DNA of 64,000 nt from Sphingobacterium bovisgrunnientis (GTDB taxonomy: Bacteria > Bacteroidota > Bacteroidia > Sphingobacteriales > Sphingobacteriaceae). The translations under genes were made by a program, and so were the position numbers. The DNA is taken from contig NZ_WUQY01000024.1 in NCBI RefSeq assembly GCF_009829085.1, positions 1 to 64,000 of the forward strand. The letters are read 5' to 3'. Below, one piece after another: positions 1 through 10,400 of this stretch (position 1 is its first letter; the number at the start of each line of letters is the position of its first letter). The notes beneath the pieces were generated by a model. That model was not told the DNA's origin and ran no database searches. It saw only the letters and a list, made by a program, of their open reading frames with translations.

Positions 1-201
1 TTGGACAGTATAAACTCTTCTAAAGAAAATAGTGAGGATATAATTTGATTTTTCACAAAAAGCTTTCCTAATTAATAAAAGAGGGCAGATTTTTTTACAC
101 CCTAAATTTATTTAGGACAGCTGTGAAATAATTTCATAAAAACATTGTTAAATAGTTAATGTAAATAACATCACATCAAATACCTTACCACAATATTAAA
201 A

Positions 202-1191
202 TTATTTACCAAACCATTTATACACTTTACCATTAAACCCTTCAACAGAGTCTGGCAATGACTCTAAAATAATATGACGATGCGAAGCTGGTTCAAACCC
301 TGTTATTTTAATATTTCCTCTAGCTTTTTGCCTTGGCAATTCTAATACGGCATAAGCTTTAGAAGCTTTGAATGGATGACCTAAGATTTCACGAGGACCA
401 CCACCTAAACAGCCTGCATGCAATAGTGTTATTTGCTCTTTCGTAGCTGGATAGTACGCATGCTGATGTCCAGAAATATACATATCCACATTATTTTGTT
501 TCAGAAAATCCAACGTTTCATCCGCATCATTTAGCACTTCGCCTTTTTTGTTTTTTGCCGCTACAATGGCATACAAAGGCAAATGCCCTAAAACAATACG
601 CGCTCGCGATTTAGTAGCAGTAGATGTTGCTAATTGTTCTTTCATCCATGATTTTACTTCAGCAGAAATAACAGAGGAAGAAGCATCCCAACTGATGAAG
701 AATACATTATTTTTGATATATGAAAAATAGTACGGAAAATGAGTATCATCTACATACGTTAAATTTGCCTTGTGTCTGTTCATCTTCCAAAATGAAGAAG
801 CAGCAGCTCTATCCAAAAGATAACCTGGAGAAGCATCGTGATTTCCCATTGTAAAACCAAATGGGATGCCTAACTGATTGATTGGCGTAAGAACAGACTG
901 ATCAAATGCCAACCACATAGAATCCAATCGTGATGCTGTCAATGACGCTTTCTGCCCTGCCACCATATCGCCTCCGCACAAGATTATATCCGGTTGAATA
1001 TCTTTGACGCGTTTCACCACATCATGGACTTCCTTGCTGTAGCCAACGGAACCATAGCTATCATTGAGATCCGAAATTAAAAGAATTTTAAGATTTTCAT
1101 TTTTCGACTCCATCTTCTTGTGCTGTGTTACACAAGAAGCAAACAGCACACAAAAAGCAAAGCCTGATGCAATAAATTTTGGTAGATTCAT
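202..1191 (-). CDS. Metallophosphoesterase, calcineurin-like, lipoprotein
   Basis: A 329-aa protein predicted to hydrolyse phosphoesters in the periplasm or at the outer membrane; the substrate is unknown. The N-terminus is a lipoprotein signal ending at FASC (Cys20). Metallophosphoesterase motifs follow in order: ISDLND, CGGD, GNHD, GHLPLY and SGHQHAYYP. The first motif reads D-L-N instead of the usual D-x-H, a variant I believe occurs in Bacteroidota members of the family. It is the last gene of the minus-strand run containing SUS locus 1, but a hairpin lies between it and the hydrolase upstream and a TAnnTTTG element sits just before its ATG, so it may be transcribed separately. The family is well supported; the role is not. 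Confidence 0.85.
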   Translation of the reverse strand: MNLPKFIASGFAFCVLFASCVTQHKKMESKNENLKILLISDLNDSYGSVGYSKEVHDVVKRVKDIQPDIILCGGDMVAGQKASLTASRLDSMWLAFDQSVLTPINQLGIPFGFTMGNHDASPGYLLDRAAASSFWKMNRHKANLTYVDDTHFPYYFSYIKNNVFFISWDASSSVISAEVKSWMKEQLATSTATKSRARIVLGHLPLYAIVAAKNKKGEVLNDADETLDFLKQNNVDMYISGHQHAYYPATKEQITLLHAGCLGGGPREILGHPFKASKAYAVLELPRQKARGNIKITGFEPASHRHIILESLPDSVEGFNGKVYKWFGK

Positions 1192-1195
1192 GCCT

Positions 1196-1203
1196 CAAAG
1201 TTA
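1196..1203 (-). promoter_or_regulatory. Candidate -7 element TAACTTTG before the phosphoesterase
   Basis: On the minus strand this octamer matches the Bacteroidota -7 consensus TAnnTTTG and ends four bases before the ATG at 1191. Transcription would then start at or next to the start codon, giving a nearly leaderless mRNA. I see no convincing -33 TTTG at the usual distance, so this is weak. Confidence 0.35.
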
Positions 1204-1251
1204 GGAATAGAATCTGGATACATAGAATAGAAATTACCTTTAAACCAAAAA

Positions 1252-1274
1252 GGGAGATTTTTAGAAAATCTCCC
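1252..1274 (-). terminator. Intrinsic terminator after the alpha/beta hydrolase
   Basis: Arms GGGAGATTTT (1252-1261) and AAAATCTCCC (1265-1274) are perfectly complementary around a 3-nt loop. On the minus strand the stem is followed by a T-rich stretch. It lies 21 bp downstream of the hydrolase stop codon and probably ends the SUS locus 1 transcript. Confidence 0.75.
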
Positions 1275-1295
1275 TCTACGTACAACAAACAAATA

Positions 1296-2630
1296 CTACA
1301 ATGTAATTTTAACTTTGGATGGAAATACACGTGCGCTATCACCAAATAACGCAGTACTTTCAATCATATTCGAAATATTAACTTTCACTTTATCGTGAAA
1401 CACCAATTTTCCATTCAAGAAAATCTTCACCTTTTTATTGTAATCAATATGATGCTGATCTAAGAAAATAGAAATATCCAACTCCTCTAGCTCTTTTTTG
1501 TTCTTCATCTCATTATCCAACAAATCGACGTTAAGCTGTACTGTATTGTTTTGAAACGTAATATCAAAAACTGCTCTGTCAAACTCATCTCCTTCTTTGA
1601 TGTTTAATGGCTTGTTGAATACTATATTATAAAAGCCTTTGCGGTAGCGACCATGCATCGGAAAATGCACCCAAGAAATATGCTGGGGATGAGGATTCCT
1701 GCTGTAATTGATTAACCAAGGTGTAGTCACCGTATAATCAATACCATGTCCTCGATTTGGTTGCAAAGAAATTTGATGTACAAATTCTCCTTTATTTTCA
1801 GCAGCTAATTTTTCAAATTCTTCTTTTGCCGCTAAAGTCAAATTATTACGCCCAAAGCCATGATCATTCTCTCCAGTCTGCAATGAAAAAGCGATATTTC
1901 TAAAGTTTAACGGCGGAGCGTTCTTCAAAGGCTCTCCACCTGCCATCGGACCAGCACCTGCCAAATAATCTGCATAAAATGCTGCTAATCGTTGACTTCC
2001 ATACCCTCCTTCTGAAATTCCCATCACATACATCTTGTTATGATCTATCTCTTCACTCAACATAGCTAAGCGAAACAACTTCTCCCACGCATATTGAACA
2101 GGTTTATACCACCATCTGTAGCGTCGCTCATTCGGGATTTGTGGTATGAAATAAATAGATGGCGCATCTTTATAATGCATCGTCCATCCTAAAGTGTTTT
2201 TAAATTCCATCTGTTTAGGCCCAGAACCATGAAGATTCAAAAACAATGCATGTTTATTTGTAGCTTCGGTACTTTTGCGAATAAAATAAAAAGGCATTGG
2301 ATCCTCATTTTTTAATTCCCATTGATGCAATGTTGGAGGATCAGTTTTTCCAATTTGGTCTTCTACTTGCGGTAAATTATATTGTTTATAAACTTGCCCC
2401 TTCCATCTTTGCCAAATTAAATCTTTAGTCTGTTCGATTTGTGTTAATTTAATATTTTGGCTACCTGCGAAAGATATCAAATTAGTTTCCTCATCAATTG
2501 ATTTTAATCTTTCTTCGAAGTAACGATCTATTTGCGGATATAATTTATCTATTTGTTGTGCTTCAACATTAGTCGCGACACTACTCGTAAGCAAAACCGC
2601 AACTGATAAACATTTTTTATAAAGTTTCAT
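1296..2630 (-). CDS. Secreted alpha/beta hydrolase (esterase/depolymerase-like)
   Basis: A 444-aa exported protein with a cleavable signal peptide (about residues 1-24, ending VEAQQ). The core at about residues 120-330 looks like an alpha/beta hydrolase. LNLHGSG resembles the oxyanion region and GISEGG is the nucleophile elbow, with Ser206 the likely catalytic serine; the later GHG segment may supply the histidine. A beta-rich C-terminal segment of about 100 residues follows. It starts 3 bp after the TlpA-like gene ends, so it is in the SUS locus 1 operon. An esterase or peptidase acting on the imported ligand is plausible; the substrate cannot be told from sequence. Confidence 0.75.
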   Translation of the reverse strand: MKLYKKCLSVAVLLTSSVATNVEAQQIDKLYPQIDRYFEERLKSIDEETNLISFAGSQNIKLTQIEQTKDLIWQRWKGQVYKQYNLPQVEDQIGKTDPPTLHQWELKNEDPMPFYFIRKSTEATNKHALFLNLHGSGPKQMEFKNTLGWTMHYKDAPSIYFIPQIPNERRYRWWYKPVQYAWEKLFRLAMLSEEIDHNKMYVMGISEGGYGSQRLAAFYADYLAGAGPMAGGEPLKNAPPLNFRNIAFSLQTGENDHGFGRNNLTLAAKEEFEKLAAENKGEFVHQISLQPNRGHGIDYTVTTPWLINYSRNPHPQHISWVHFPMHGRYRKGFYNIVFNKPLNIKEGDEFDRAVFDITFQNNTVQLNVDLLDNEMKNKKELEELDISIFLDQHHIDYNKKVKIFLNGKLVFHDKVKVNISNMIESTALFGDSARVFPSKVKITL

Positions 2631-2633
2631 TTA

Positions 2634-3839
2634 TTAAAATTTAAGTGCACTCTGCACTAATACATTTATTTCTTGAATAAGACCATCGGTACTTCCATTG
2701 AATCCCTTCAATGCATAGCGAACTTTTCCATTTTTGTCAATAACAAATTGTGCAGGAATACCATTGACTTTGTATTTTTCCACCAATTCATATTGCGAAC
2801 CACTTTTTTGATCTAATACCACCTGAAAATTCCAAGATTTTTCATTCATAAGATTTTTAATCTTTTTTATTCGATCTTGTTCTGCTGGATCACGCTCCAT
2901 CGTATTTACAAATAGAAAAACAACTTCTTTGTTATCTTTATAATGATCTACCACGCGTTGCATAGTAGGAAATGAAGCCAAACATGGGCCGCACCAAGTC
3001 GCCCAAAAATCCAAAAACACGACCTTGTCTCTCAACTCCTTTAAGGATACTACATTACCTTGAACATCTTTTAATTCGAAATCGGGAGCTTCATAAGAAA
3101 GAAAACCATCAGAAAGGTGAACTTCTTTACTTTTACGCAATACAGAAAGCTGCTCTTCATAATAAGTTTCAAAACCCTTCACATTCCCATGTTTCTGTTC
3201 CCATAAATCCTGTAGCAAATGCTTTGATTCCTCATTACCCTTACCCTTCTGAATAATTTCAGCTAAAATTGGTAATGCTAATTCTGGTTCATTATTTCGA
3301 CGATATAGATCAATAAACAAATAAGGATGCGTAGCTATGAGGGCGGAAAGATCCTTCTGCTCACGCAGATAATTCAATGCCTCTTTATGCTTCCCCGCAT
3401 ACATAAGCATCTCTGCGTACACAAAATTCTGCTGTTGTAACTGAGACTTGGATCTATGGATTTGGTTTCTAAGCGAAGTAATTACGGATTCAGCAGAAGT
3501 TTGCTGCCAGCTATCTGCTGGCAGCGCTTCTAATAATCTGTTTCGATCTTGTGCATTTTGAATTTTTATAATATAATTCAATGCCTTTGAATTTCCCCAA
3601 GCCACTAGCTTTTCAGACGCAGCAATGTAAACTTGATCCATCAAAAAATGAACTTGAGCAAATTTATCTTCCGGATAATCGTTCTCAAAATTCACATATA
3701 TCTCCATCAAATCCTTCTCTTCAGAAATATTCTTAATCTGCTGCGCTATAGCAGGAATGGATATAAAAGGCGATACACTTTCTTGTGCAAACCCCAATGA
3801 TTGAATAAAAACAAGCCCAATAATTATCAAATTCCGCAT
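2634..3839 (-). CDS. TlpA/ResA-like thiol-disulfide oxidoreductase
   Basis: A 401-aa exported protein with a signal peptide ending near GFAQES. Residues about 30-240 are helical and tetratricopeptide-like. The C-terminal half (about 250-401) is a TlpA/AhpC-TSA-type thioredoxin domain with active site WCGPC in FWATWCGPC and a cis-proline region GIPAQFV. Such proteins reduce or isomerise disulfides in the periplasm. Its ATG overlaps the stop of the upstream PKD-like gene by 1 nt, so the two are translationally coupled. A redox protein at the distal end of SusCD operons is common in Bacteroidota, but its substrate there is generally unknown. Confidence 0.85.
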   Translation of the reverse strand: MRNLIIIGLVFIQSLGFAQESVSPFISIPAIAQQIKNISEEKDLMEIYVNFENDYPEDKFAQVHFLMDQVYIAASEKLVAWGNSKALNYIIKIQNAQDRNRLLEALPADSWQQTSAESVITSLRNQIHRSKSQLQQQNFVYAEMLMYAGKHKEALNYLREQKDLSALIATHPYLFIDLYRRNNEPELALPILAEIIQKGKGNEESKHLLQDLWEQKHGNVKGFETYYEEQLSVLRKSKEVHLSDGFLSYEAPDFELKDVQGNVVSLKELRDKVVFLDFWATWCGPCLASFPTMQRVVDHYKDNKEVVFLFVNTMERDPAEQDRIKKIKNLMNEKSWNFQVVLDQKSGSQYELVEKYKVNGIPAQFVIDKNGKVRYALKGFNGSTDGLIQEINVLVQSALKF

Positions 3840-5287
3840 TATTTTCTATTCTTATATTCTAGAGAAATGGGCTTATTCAAGCCTTCATAAACAGTGGTAT
3901 AAGTTTTATCCACAAATTCACCCACGTTATCGATAGAAAAGACGTACACTTTTCCTTCTTGTCCATCATAAGTTCCGACAGCTATAGTTCTATTGTTATC
4001 CGGGAACCCTACAAAGCTGCTTCTAGACTGCTTTATTTTCATCGCGGTAATAGTTTCACTCGAAGGAAATTGATATATTAATTTGGAAGAATTATTTGAG
4101 ACATCTAACAAATACAACTCGTTACCTACACTGTAATAAATGTGAAAATACAATCCGGAGAATGCTGCATGAGTAGCTTGTAAAAGCTTTTCTGCTTTAT
4201 CCACTTTATCTTTACTTACAGCTAAACCTGCGCTATGTATACGTAACACATAAGGAACTTGCTGATTGTCTTTCATCAAGAAACTGTATTGATTCAACGG
4301 TGCAATACCTCCAAATATCACATCCATACCAACATTTCTCATATCAAATGGTGCATTTTCTTGATTTGAAAACTGGACGAATTGCTTGTTGCTGTAATTA
4401 ACAAATTGTTTTGCTTTCTCATCGTAAAACACTCCAGCATCACTACTTTGGGAAGCCAAAAAATACTTAGAAAGCTTATAGTCGCCAATTGTAGGAACGC
4501 CAAATCTAAAATCGATCTGATTCGAATAAATTTTACCATTATCAATATAGAATGCATTTGATCCAACCATGTCGTAGACATATTCTTCGGGCTTGCGCTC
4601 ATTTGGCAATTCTACAAACCAATCGCTTCCTTCATTTATTTTGGTAAAATCGGTATATCTAACGCGTACAGCATCGCTTTCGCCCAATAAGAAAATATCT
4701 TGGGAACCTCCAAAAAATGTAGTTAAAACACGGGCTGAATGCAAATTTTTAGGAATAACCAAATTTGGATTTGCAGTGCTCAACAGATTTTTGATTGTGT
4801 ATCCCTCTGGATGCAATAAGTCAACATCACTTTCTCCAGATGCATTTTGATTAATCAAAAGCCACCCTTCACTCAATTTACTTCCAACTTGCAGTAAATA
4901 CTTTTTAAAAGATGATACTCCCGTATTATTATCTGTTACTGTATACAACAAGGTATACGTATCAGGTCGCAAACCAAATTGCATGTTCAAATCTTTGGTA
5001 TCTGCAAGAACTTCATCAATCAAACCTGTAATAGGTGCATTGAGAAGATATACAGACCATTTATAAGACAAATTATCGTTGTTCTCAGCCAGAGATTGTT
5101 CGACTAGCGTTTCAACGCTAAGCATATCGAATTGATTTATCTTGATTGTGTCACTCCCATTCTTCAGAATGGAGACTTTATTAATTTCTGTGAGGTCATA
5201 ATTACCTTTATCCTTATAGCAGGATATTTGCAAGATTATGAAAAGTAAAATTCCAATTTTACTCCATATAGAGGTTATGATTTTCAT
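3839..5287 (-). CDS. PKD-like family lipoprotein of SUS locus 1
   Basis: A 482-aa lipoprotein. I chose the start at 5287 (MKIITSIW) because a lipoprotein signal ending LQISC follows directly; the reading frame extends 16 codons further upstream without looking like a signal peptide. The N-terminal third resembles the PKD-like domain often found beside SusD (YDLTEINKVSI, then YKWSVY). The rest resembles a beta-propeller-like surface domain. It starts 16 bp after the DUF4843 gene ends and overlaps the TlpA-like gene by 1 nt. The likely role is a surface lipoprotein assisting ligand capture by the SusCD pair; this is inferred from position. Confidence 0.75.
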   Translation of the reverse strand: MKIITSIWSKIGILLFIILQISCYKDKGNYDLTEINKVSILKNGSDTIKINQFDMLSVETLVEQSLAENNDNLSYKWSVYLLNAPITGLIDEVLADTKDLNMQFGLRPDTYTLLYTVTDNNTGVSSFKKYLLQVGSKLSEGWLLINQNASGESDVDLLHPEGYTIKNLLSTANPNLVIPKNLHSARVLTTFFGGSQDIFLLGESDAVRVRYTDFTKINEGSDWFVELPNERKPEEYVYDMVGSNAFYIDNGKIYSNQIDFRFGVPTIGDYKLSKYFLASQSSDAGVFYDEKAKQFVNYSNKQFVQFSNQENAPFDMRNVGMDVIFGGIAPLNQYSFLMKDNQQVPYVLRIHSAGLAVSKDKVDKAEKLLQATHAAFSGLYFHIYYSVGNELYLLDVSNNSSKLIYQFPSSETITAMKIKQSRSSFVGFPDNNRTIAVGTYDGQEGKVYVFSIDNVGEFVDKTYTTVYEGLNKPISLEYKNRK

Positions 5288-5303
5288 CGTATTAAAATTT
5301 AGG

Positions 5304-5999
5304 TTAAGGGAATCGCACTGGCACACCATTTTCATCTACCATTTCTGCATTGTGTGTCAGGATATATTGCCTCAAGTAATTACGACATTTGGCAACAATA
5401 AAAAGTAAAACTTCGGGATGTAAGCCCGTAAAATTGCTATATCCTGTCTCCCTAATAATTAAGCCATACTTAGCCTGACTATATTCTCCAAAGCGTACAT
5501 CCTGCCAAGAAGAAGGTTTTGTCAAGTAATTATTTAGTTTGATTAAATAGTTTGCTTGCTCTTTTGGTCCTACTTTGAAATGTTCAGAATCTTTCAATGC
5601 AATCCATAATCTTGCCTCCTTGGTACTCAAATCATCTGTTTTGTTTAATTTGACATGCAATACGCCTTCATAGCTATTTGCCGGAATTGATGCAGGCAAA
5701 AGTTCATAGTTAGCCGCCGAAGCCGTGGTAGAATCAGTAAGTACACTATAATTTATTTGGCGCTCTATATTCGAAATTTGCCCCAAAATACGTACAGGTA
5801 TTGCTATAGTATCCGACACCACATCTTCGTTCATCACCGCAAAAGAAACAGTCATACTATCCTGCTCTTCTGTAATGGCTTTTTTGTAAATAGCGATACC
5901 TGATCCGAAATCATAAGATAGCATCTGATCTTTCTTACAACCTATTTGCACAAAACTAAAAGCTGCGACAAATAGTATTAAAATATATTTTCTCACCAT
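5304..5999 (-). CDS. DUF4843 domain lipoprotein
   Basis: A 231-aa lipoprotein. The start at 5999 (MVRKYILIL) precedes a signal peptide with lipobox QIGC, and it leaves only 4 bp to the SusD stop. The Cys is followed by KKDQMLSYD and a beta-sandwich-like region typical of DUF4843, a family encoded next to SusD and PKD-like lipoproteins. Its function is unknown; it is probably an accessory surface lipoprotein of the SusCD complex. Confidence 0.75.
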   Translation of the reverse strand: MVRKYILILFVAAFSFVQIGCKKDQMLSYDFGSGIAIYKKAITEEQDSMTVSFAVMNEDVVSDTIAIPVRILGQISNIERQINYSVLTDSTTASAANYELLPASIPANSYEGVLHVKLNKTDDLSTKEARLWIALKDSEHFKVGPKEQANYLIKLNNYLTKPSSWQDVRFGEYSQAKYGLIIRETGYSNFTGLHPEVLLFIVAKCRNYLRQYILTHNAEMVDENGVPVRFP

Positions 6000-6006
6000 T
6001 CGATTT

Positions 6007-7407
6007 TTATTGGTTGTTAAATTCAATCTCATCATTTGGTCTTGGCATGATGTATTCTTTTGCCGTCATATCGAATCCATATCCTGCGATACGCAACGTA
6101 TTATTTCTCTTGTAATAAAAGAATAATTGACCCTCTTGATAAAATTCTTTACGGTATTCTTTGAAAATTTCGGTTTCAATCTGGCTTTCTGTCAAGTCAA
6201 CGTTAAGTGAACTGATACCACGATTTGCACGCACCGTATTCAAGTAATTAATTTTGTCCGTCAAGACATCACTAGCTTCTGCTGCAATGTAGTACATCTC
6301 CGATAGTCGTATCAGCGGTATGCGTTTTGTATTCAATGCATCCGTCTGGATATCATCTATCAAATACTTACTTGGATAGCGTTGATTTGTAGAGCCATCC
6401 GTTTTCCATAAAAACACCAACCTAAAATCCGTACTTGAGCCTTCAAATAGTGTGGTAATAAAAGATTCTTTATTTGTCAACACGCTACCTCCAGAGGCTT
6501 CACGAAACAATCCATCGTTGATGTTCTTTAATGTTGGTACATATATTCCAAATAATTGTTCGGATAAGAAAGTACGATTTGGAGCTGTCCCTGTGAGGTT
6601 ATTACGTTGAATGAAAGGGAATAACGATGCATTATCAAGGATCACGCGTGCACTTTGCAGAGCTGTAGCTTTATCACCTACGTAGATTGCAATACGAGCT
6701 TTCAATGCATTAGCTGCCCAATAATTCATGTGATTGCGTGTGTGTGATTTGAATGGGTCAGCTACTCCATAGTTTACTGCCTTATGACCAGACAATAATG
6801 TAATCGATTCATCCAAATCTTTTAAACATCTTTCGATGAATGCAGTACCATCAAGGTTTGGCTTTACGACCATTTCAAAAACATCCACATATGGAATACT
6901 TTTATCTTGCATACCAATTTTTGGTATTGGACCATATGCACGAAATAAATCGAAATGTAAGAATGCACGTAAACCTAATGCTTCGCCTTTGATAAGCTCA
7001 TAATAGCCTTCAGAAAAAACTCCTTTTTTGCTTTCTATATTTGCTAACAAATTATTGATATTGGCAATTGTGTTATACGAGTGATTCCAAAACTGATCTA
7101 TTCGACCCTGTACTCCTGCATTCGTGTAATTATACTTTCCAAACTCGTAATAAGCATGTGTATTGCCACTTACATCGTATTGTTGCGCAAACACGTCCAT
7201 GGTAGCCATTGTAAATTCACGCGCATACAGCGAAGGTTGCGCCATTTTCACGTATATCCCGTTCAAAGCATCCTTAAAACCTTGTTCATCTTGAAAAAGT
7301 ACACGCTCTGAAATATTTGTTTTAGGTTGCACATCAAGCCATTTCGTACAGCTACTAAATGAAACCGTAAGTATACTGGCTGTTATAAATAATAATTTAT
7401 ATTTCAT
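6007..7407 (-). CDS. SusD/RagB family nutrient-binding lipoprotein (locus 1)
   Basis: A 466-aa outer-membrane lipoprotein that would form the lid over its SusC partner and bind the ligand. The lipoprotein signal ends FSSC, followed by TKWLDVQPK, a typical SusD start. A TPR-like helical core follows (ALGLRAFLHFDLFRAYGPIP; later LIRLSEMYYIAAEA and EYRKEFYQEGQLFFYYKR). It is 11 bp downstream of susC. The ligand is unknown: no glycoside hydrolase is encoded in this operon, so it may not be a glycan. Confidence 0.9.
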   Translation of the reverse strand: MKYKLLFITASILTVSFSSCTKWLDVQPKTNISERVLFQDEQGFKDALNGIYVKMAQPSLYAREFTMATMDVFAQQYDVSGNTHAYYEFGKYNYTNAGVQGRIDQFWNHSYNTIANINNLLANIESKKGVFSEGYYELIKGEALGLRAFLHFDLFRAYGPIPKIGMQDKSIPYVDVFEMVVKPNLDGTAFIERCLKDLDESITLLSGHKAVNYGVADPFKSHTRNHMNYWAANALKARIAIYVGDKATALQSARVILDNASLFPFIQRNNLTGTAPNRTFLSEQLFGIYVPTLKNINDGLFREASGGSVLTNKESFITTLFEGSSTDFRLVFLWKTDGSTNQRYPSKYLIDDIQTDALNTKRIPLIRLSEMYYIAAEASDVLTDKINYLNTVRANRGISSLNVDLTESQIETEIFKEYRKEFYQEGQLFFYYKRNNTLRIAGYGFDMTAKEYIMPRPNDEIEFNNQ

Positions 7408-7418
7408 AATAGATACGA

Positions 7419-10400
7419 TTAAAAGGATGTGTTTAAAGTAAATGTAAAATTGCGTGCAAATGGATATGACAACCCTCTTTCCACCTGGATAGTAGACAAT
7501 TGTAATATATTATTCCCCTGCATAGTCAGACGTGTATTTTTCAAATTCCACTTATTAGTCCAACGTTCAGGTAATATATAACCCAATGAAATACTCGTAA
7601 AATTCAAATAATTGTTTTTCTGCATAAAGCGTGATGTAGCAAATGTAGCCGTAGTAACAGTATTGCCTTCCACATCTGTCAATCCTTTGAAGAATGTCAC
7701 ATCTCCTGGCTTCGTCCATCGGTCTAAAAACACACGCTCATCCACATTCATACTTAAATTGGCATTCTCTACGTAGTCAACCAAAGTTTGATTGTATTGC
7801 TTTGCACCAGCTTGGTAACTGAAATATGCTCCAAATTGCCAGCCTTTGTACGCTAGATTAGTACCAAAATTCCCACTCACCTTTGGAATACCATCTCCTA
7901 CGATAACTTTATCTTGTGCATTCCACACATAAGTTAATTGACCATTTCGATCATAAAACAATTCTTGACCTGTACTAGGATCAATACCGGCAGAAAGTAC
8001 TGCCCAGATAGAGTTTACAGATTCCCCTTCGACATAACGTTGCTGTGGAAGTCTTTGGTTATTTTGATCGTTAGCTTCATTCATCTTTTTAAGTGAATTA
8101 GAAATTTCCTTAATTTCGTTTCTATTGTGAATAGCATTTACAAAAACAGACCATGTCAATTTTGATTGGCCAGGTTTGAAAATAAAAGCATTCAAATTTC
8201 CTTCGATACCTTTATTAGCTAGTTTACCCATATTTTCTTTGTAAGAGCTCACCCCCAAAGACGGTGGTGTATTCACATCCAAAAGCAAGTTGTTTGTCAG
8301 CTCGTAGTAGGCGTCAATACGCATGATAAAACGATCAGCTAAAAATGCTAAATCGGCACCCATATTGTATTTAATGGTTTCCTGCCACTTTAGATTGGTA
8401 TTTCCATACCCCAATACATTCACTCCATATCCTCCTAAATAATCCTGTCCAGTGTTGTAACTGTAAGTAGTAATAGCCATATATGGCGGAAATTGTTGAC
8501 TTCCCGTAGTACCTATACCACCACGAAGTTTGAATCTATTGATATATGGACGTAAAGATGTCATAAACGATTCTTCGTGCACATTCCATCCCAAACCTAC
8601 AGCACCGAATGGGGCATAACGATTCAATTCTCCAAATTGTGTAGAACCATCAACATTTAAGGCTAAATCAAACAAAAACCTTCTGTCATACGTATAGTTG
8701 AAGTTAGCGAACGAAGAAAATCTTCGGCTTATATTATTTTGACCTCTAGGTCGACTGCCATTTTGATAAGCATTACCGAAGAAAATTTCGTCTAATCGAT
8801 TATTTGGAAACCCAATAACTGATATTGAAGTAGATTTACTTTGTTGCTCTGCTACAGCGACACCTAGTGTAGCGAAAATCAAATTTTTACCAAAGGTCTT
8901 ACTATAATCTCCGACCAAACTAGCGTCGTAATTGAAGAAGCCAGAATTTGAACGATCGTATGATCCTCTAGTTGCATACGTTTCTGAATTGTAATCTGTG
9001 ATATTTGAAAAAGCGGTATGATCAGCAGGTAGGAATACGTTACTTTCGTCGTTTTGCTTGGTAATACCCAATTTTCCGGTGATACGGTAACCACCATTTA
9101 GTCGCCATTCTAAGAAAGTATTGTTGTTGATACTAGTATATTTATTGTTGTCAATCGTCCCGATATTGGCATTGTATAGTGGATTAGAAACATATGTCAT
9201 ACCGCCAACTCCAAAATTGGAAACGTTTTCCAAAATTTTGACAACATTGCCATTTGCGTCATATGGATTCCAATAAGGATTCATTCTCGAATAATCTCCA
9301 AAACTGCCATATGGTGAGTTTTCGGAAGTATTTGAACTGATATTTAATTGGTTACGCAATATGAAATTATTCTTTCGGTAAGACAAAACCATTCCCCCTT
9401 CAAATGTCTCACGATCAGAACCTTTCATTACACCTTTATTATTTGTATAACCAGCCGAAGCGCCATAACGAACATGATTATCACCACCTTCAACGTAGAT
9501 AGATTGCTTCGTACCGACACCGGTCTGCAACGGTTGCGACAACCAATAGGTATCTACTCCCGAAGCCACAGCTGCCATTCTATTGGAGTAACGCTGATCA
9601 AGGATGAATTGATTTTCAGGTCTATTGGTATTGTAGAGACCACTGATGCGCTCCAACTCCAATTTGTCTTTAGCATTCAACAAATTATAGGAAGTAAGAT
9701 CTGGAGCAGTTAATTGCATTGTGCTTGTGAAACTTACATTCAAGCGTCCCGCTTGTGGCTGTTTAGTTTCAACTACAATTACACCATTAGCTGCTCTAGA
9801 ACCGTATGCTGAAGTCGCGACAGCATCTTTCAATATGGTTATTTTATCTATTCTATTAATATCTAAGTCATAAATTTTTTGCAAACTCACTTCAAATCCG
9901 TCCAACATAAACAAAGGCATACTTGGATTGGATTGATATGCTGCCATGAAATCAGCACCAGATTGATTGCTTACGCCCCCATCACCTTGCACTGGAAAAT
10001 TATTAGTTCCGCGCAAACTGATTTTTGGCAGTTGATTTGGATCAGAGCCAAATTCTAAATTATCAGGTATACGAACTGCTGGATCAAATACTTTTAGCGC
10101 ATCAAATACGTTCATCGCATTGACATTGCGCAATTGATCACCAGTCACCGCAGTAGCTGCCCCTGTAAAGTTTTCTGTCGGACGACTAAAAAGTCCAGTA
10201 ACCACGACATCATCAATGGTTTCTGTTTTCTCTTGCAATTCTACTAACAGTTCTAAACCATGCTGCAAAGACAATTTTTCATTATTCATACCCAAAAAAC
10301 TCACTGTCAAGTAAGATTCATATTCAGGCAATTCTATCTCAAAAGAACCATTTGCATCTGAGCGTGTGTTCAACTTTTTAACGCCAGAAATAATAGTAGC

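Noticed and set aside
1..48. Open frame at the left edge reading LDSINSSKENSEDII then stop, possibly the end of a gene starting outside the window
   Set aside because: Only 15 codons are visible, and this is not enough to call a coding region.
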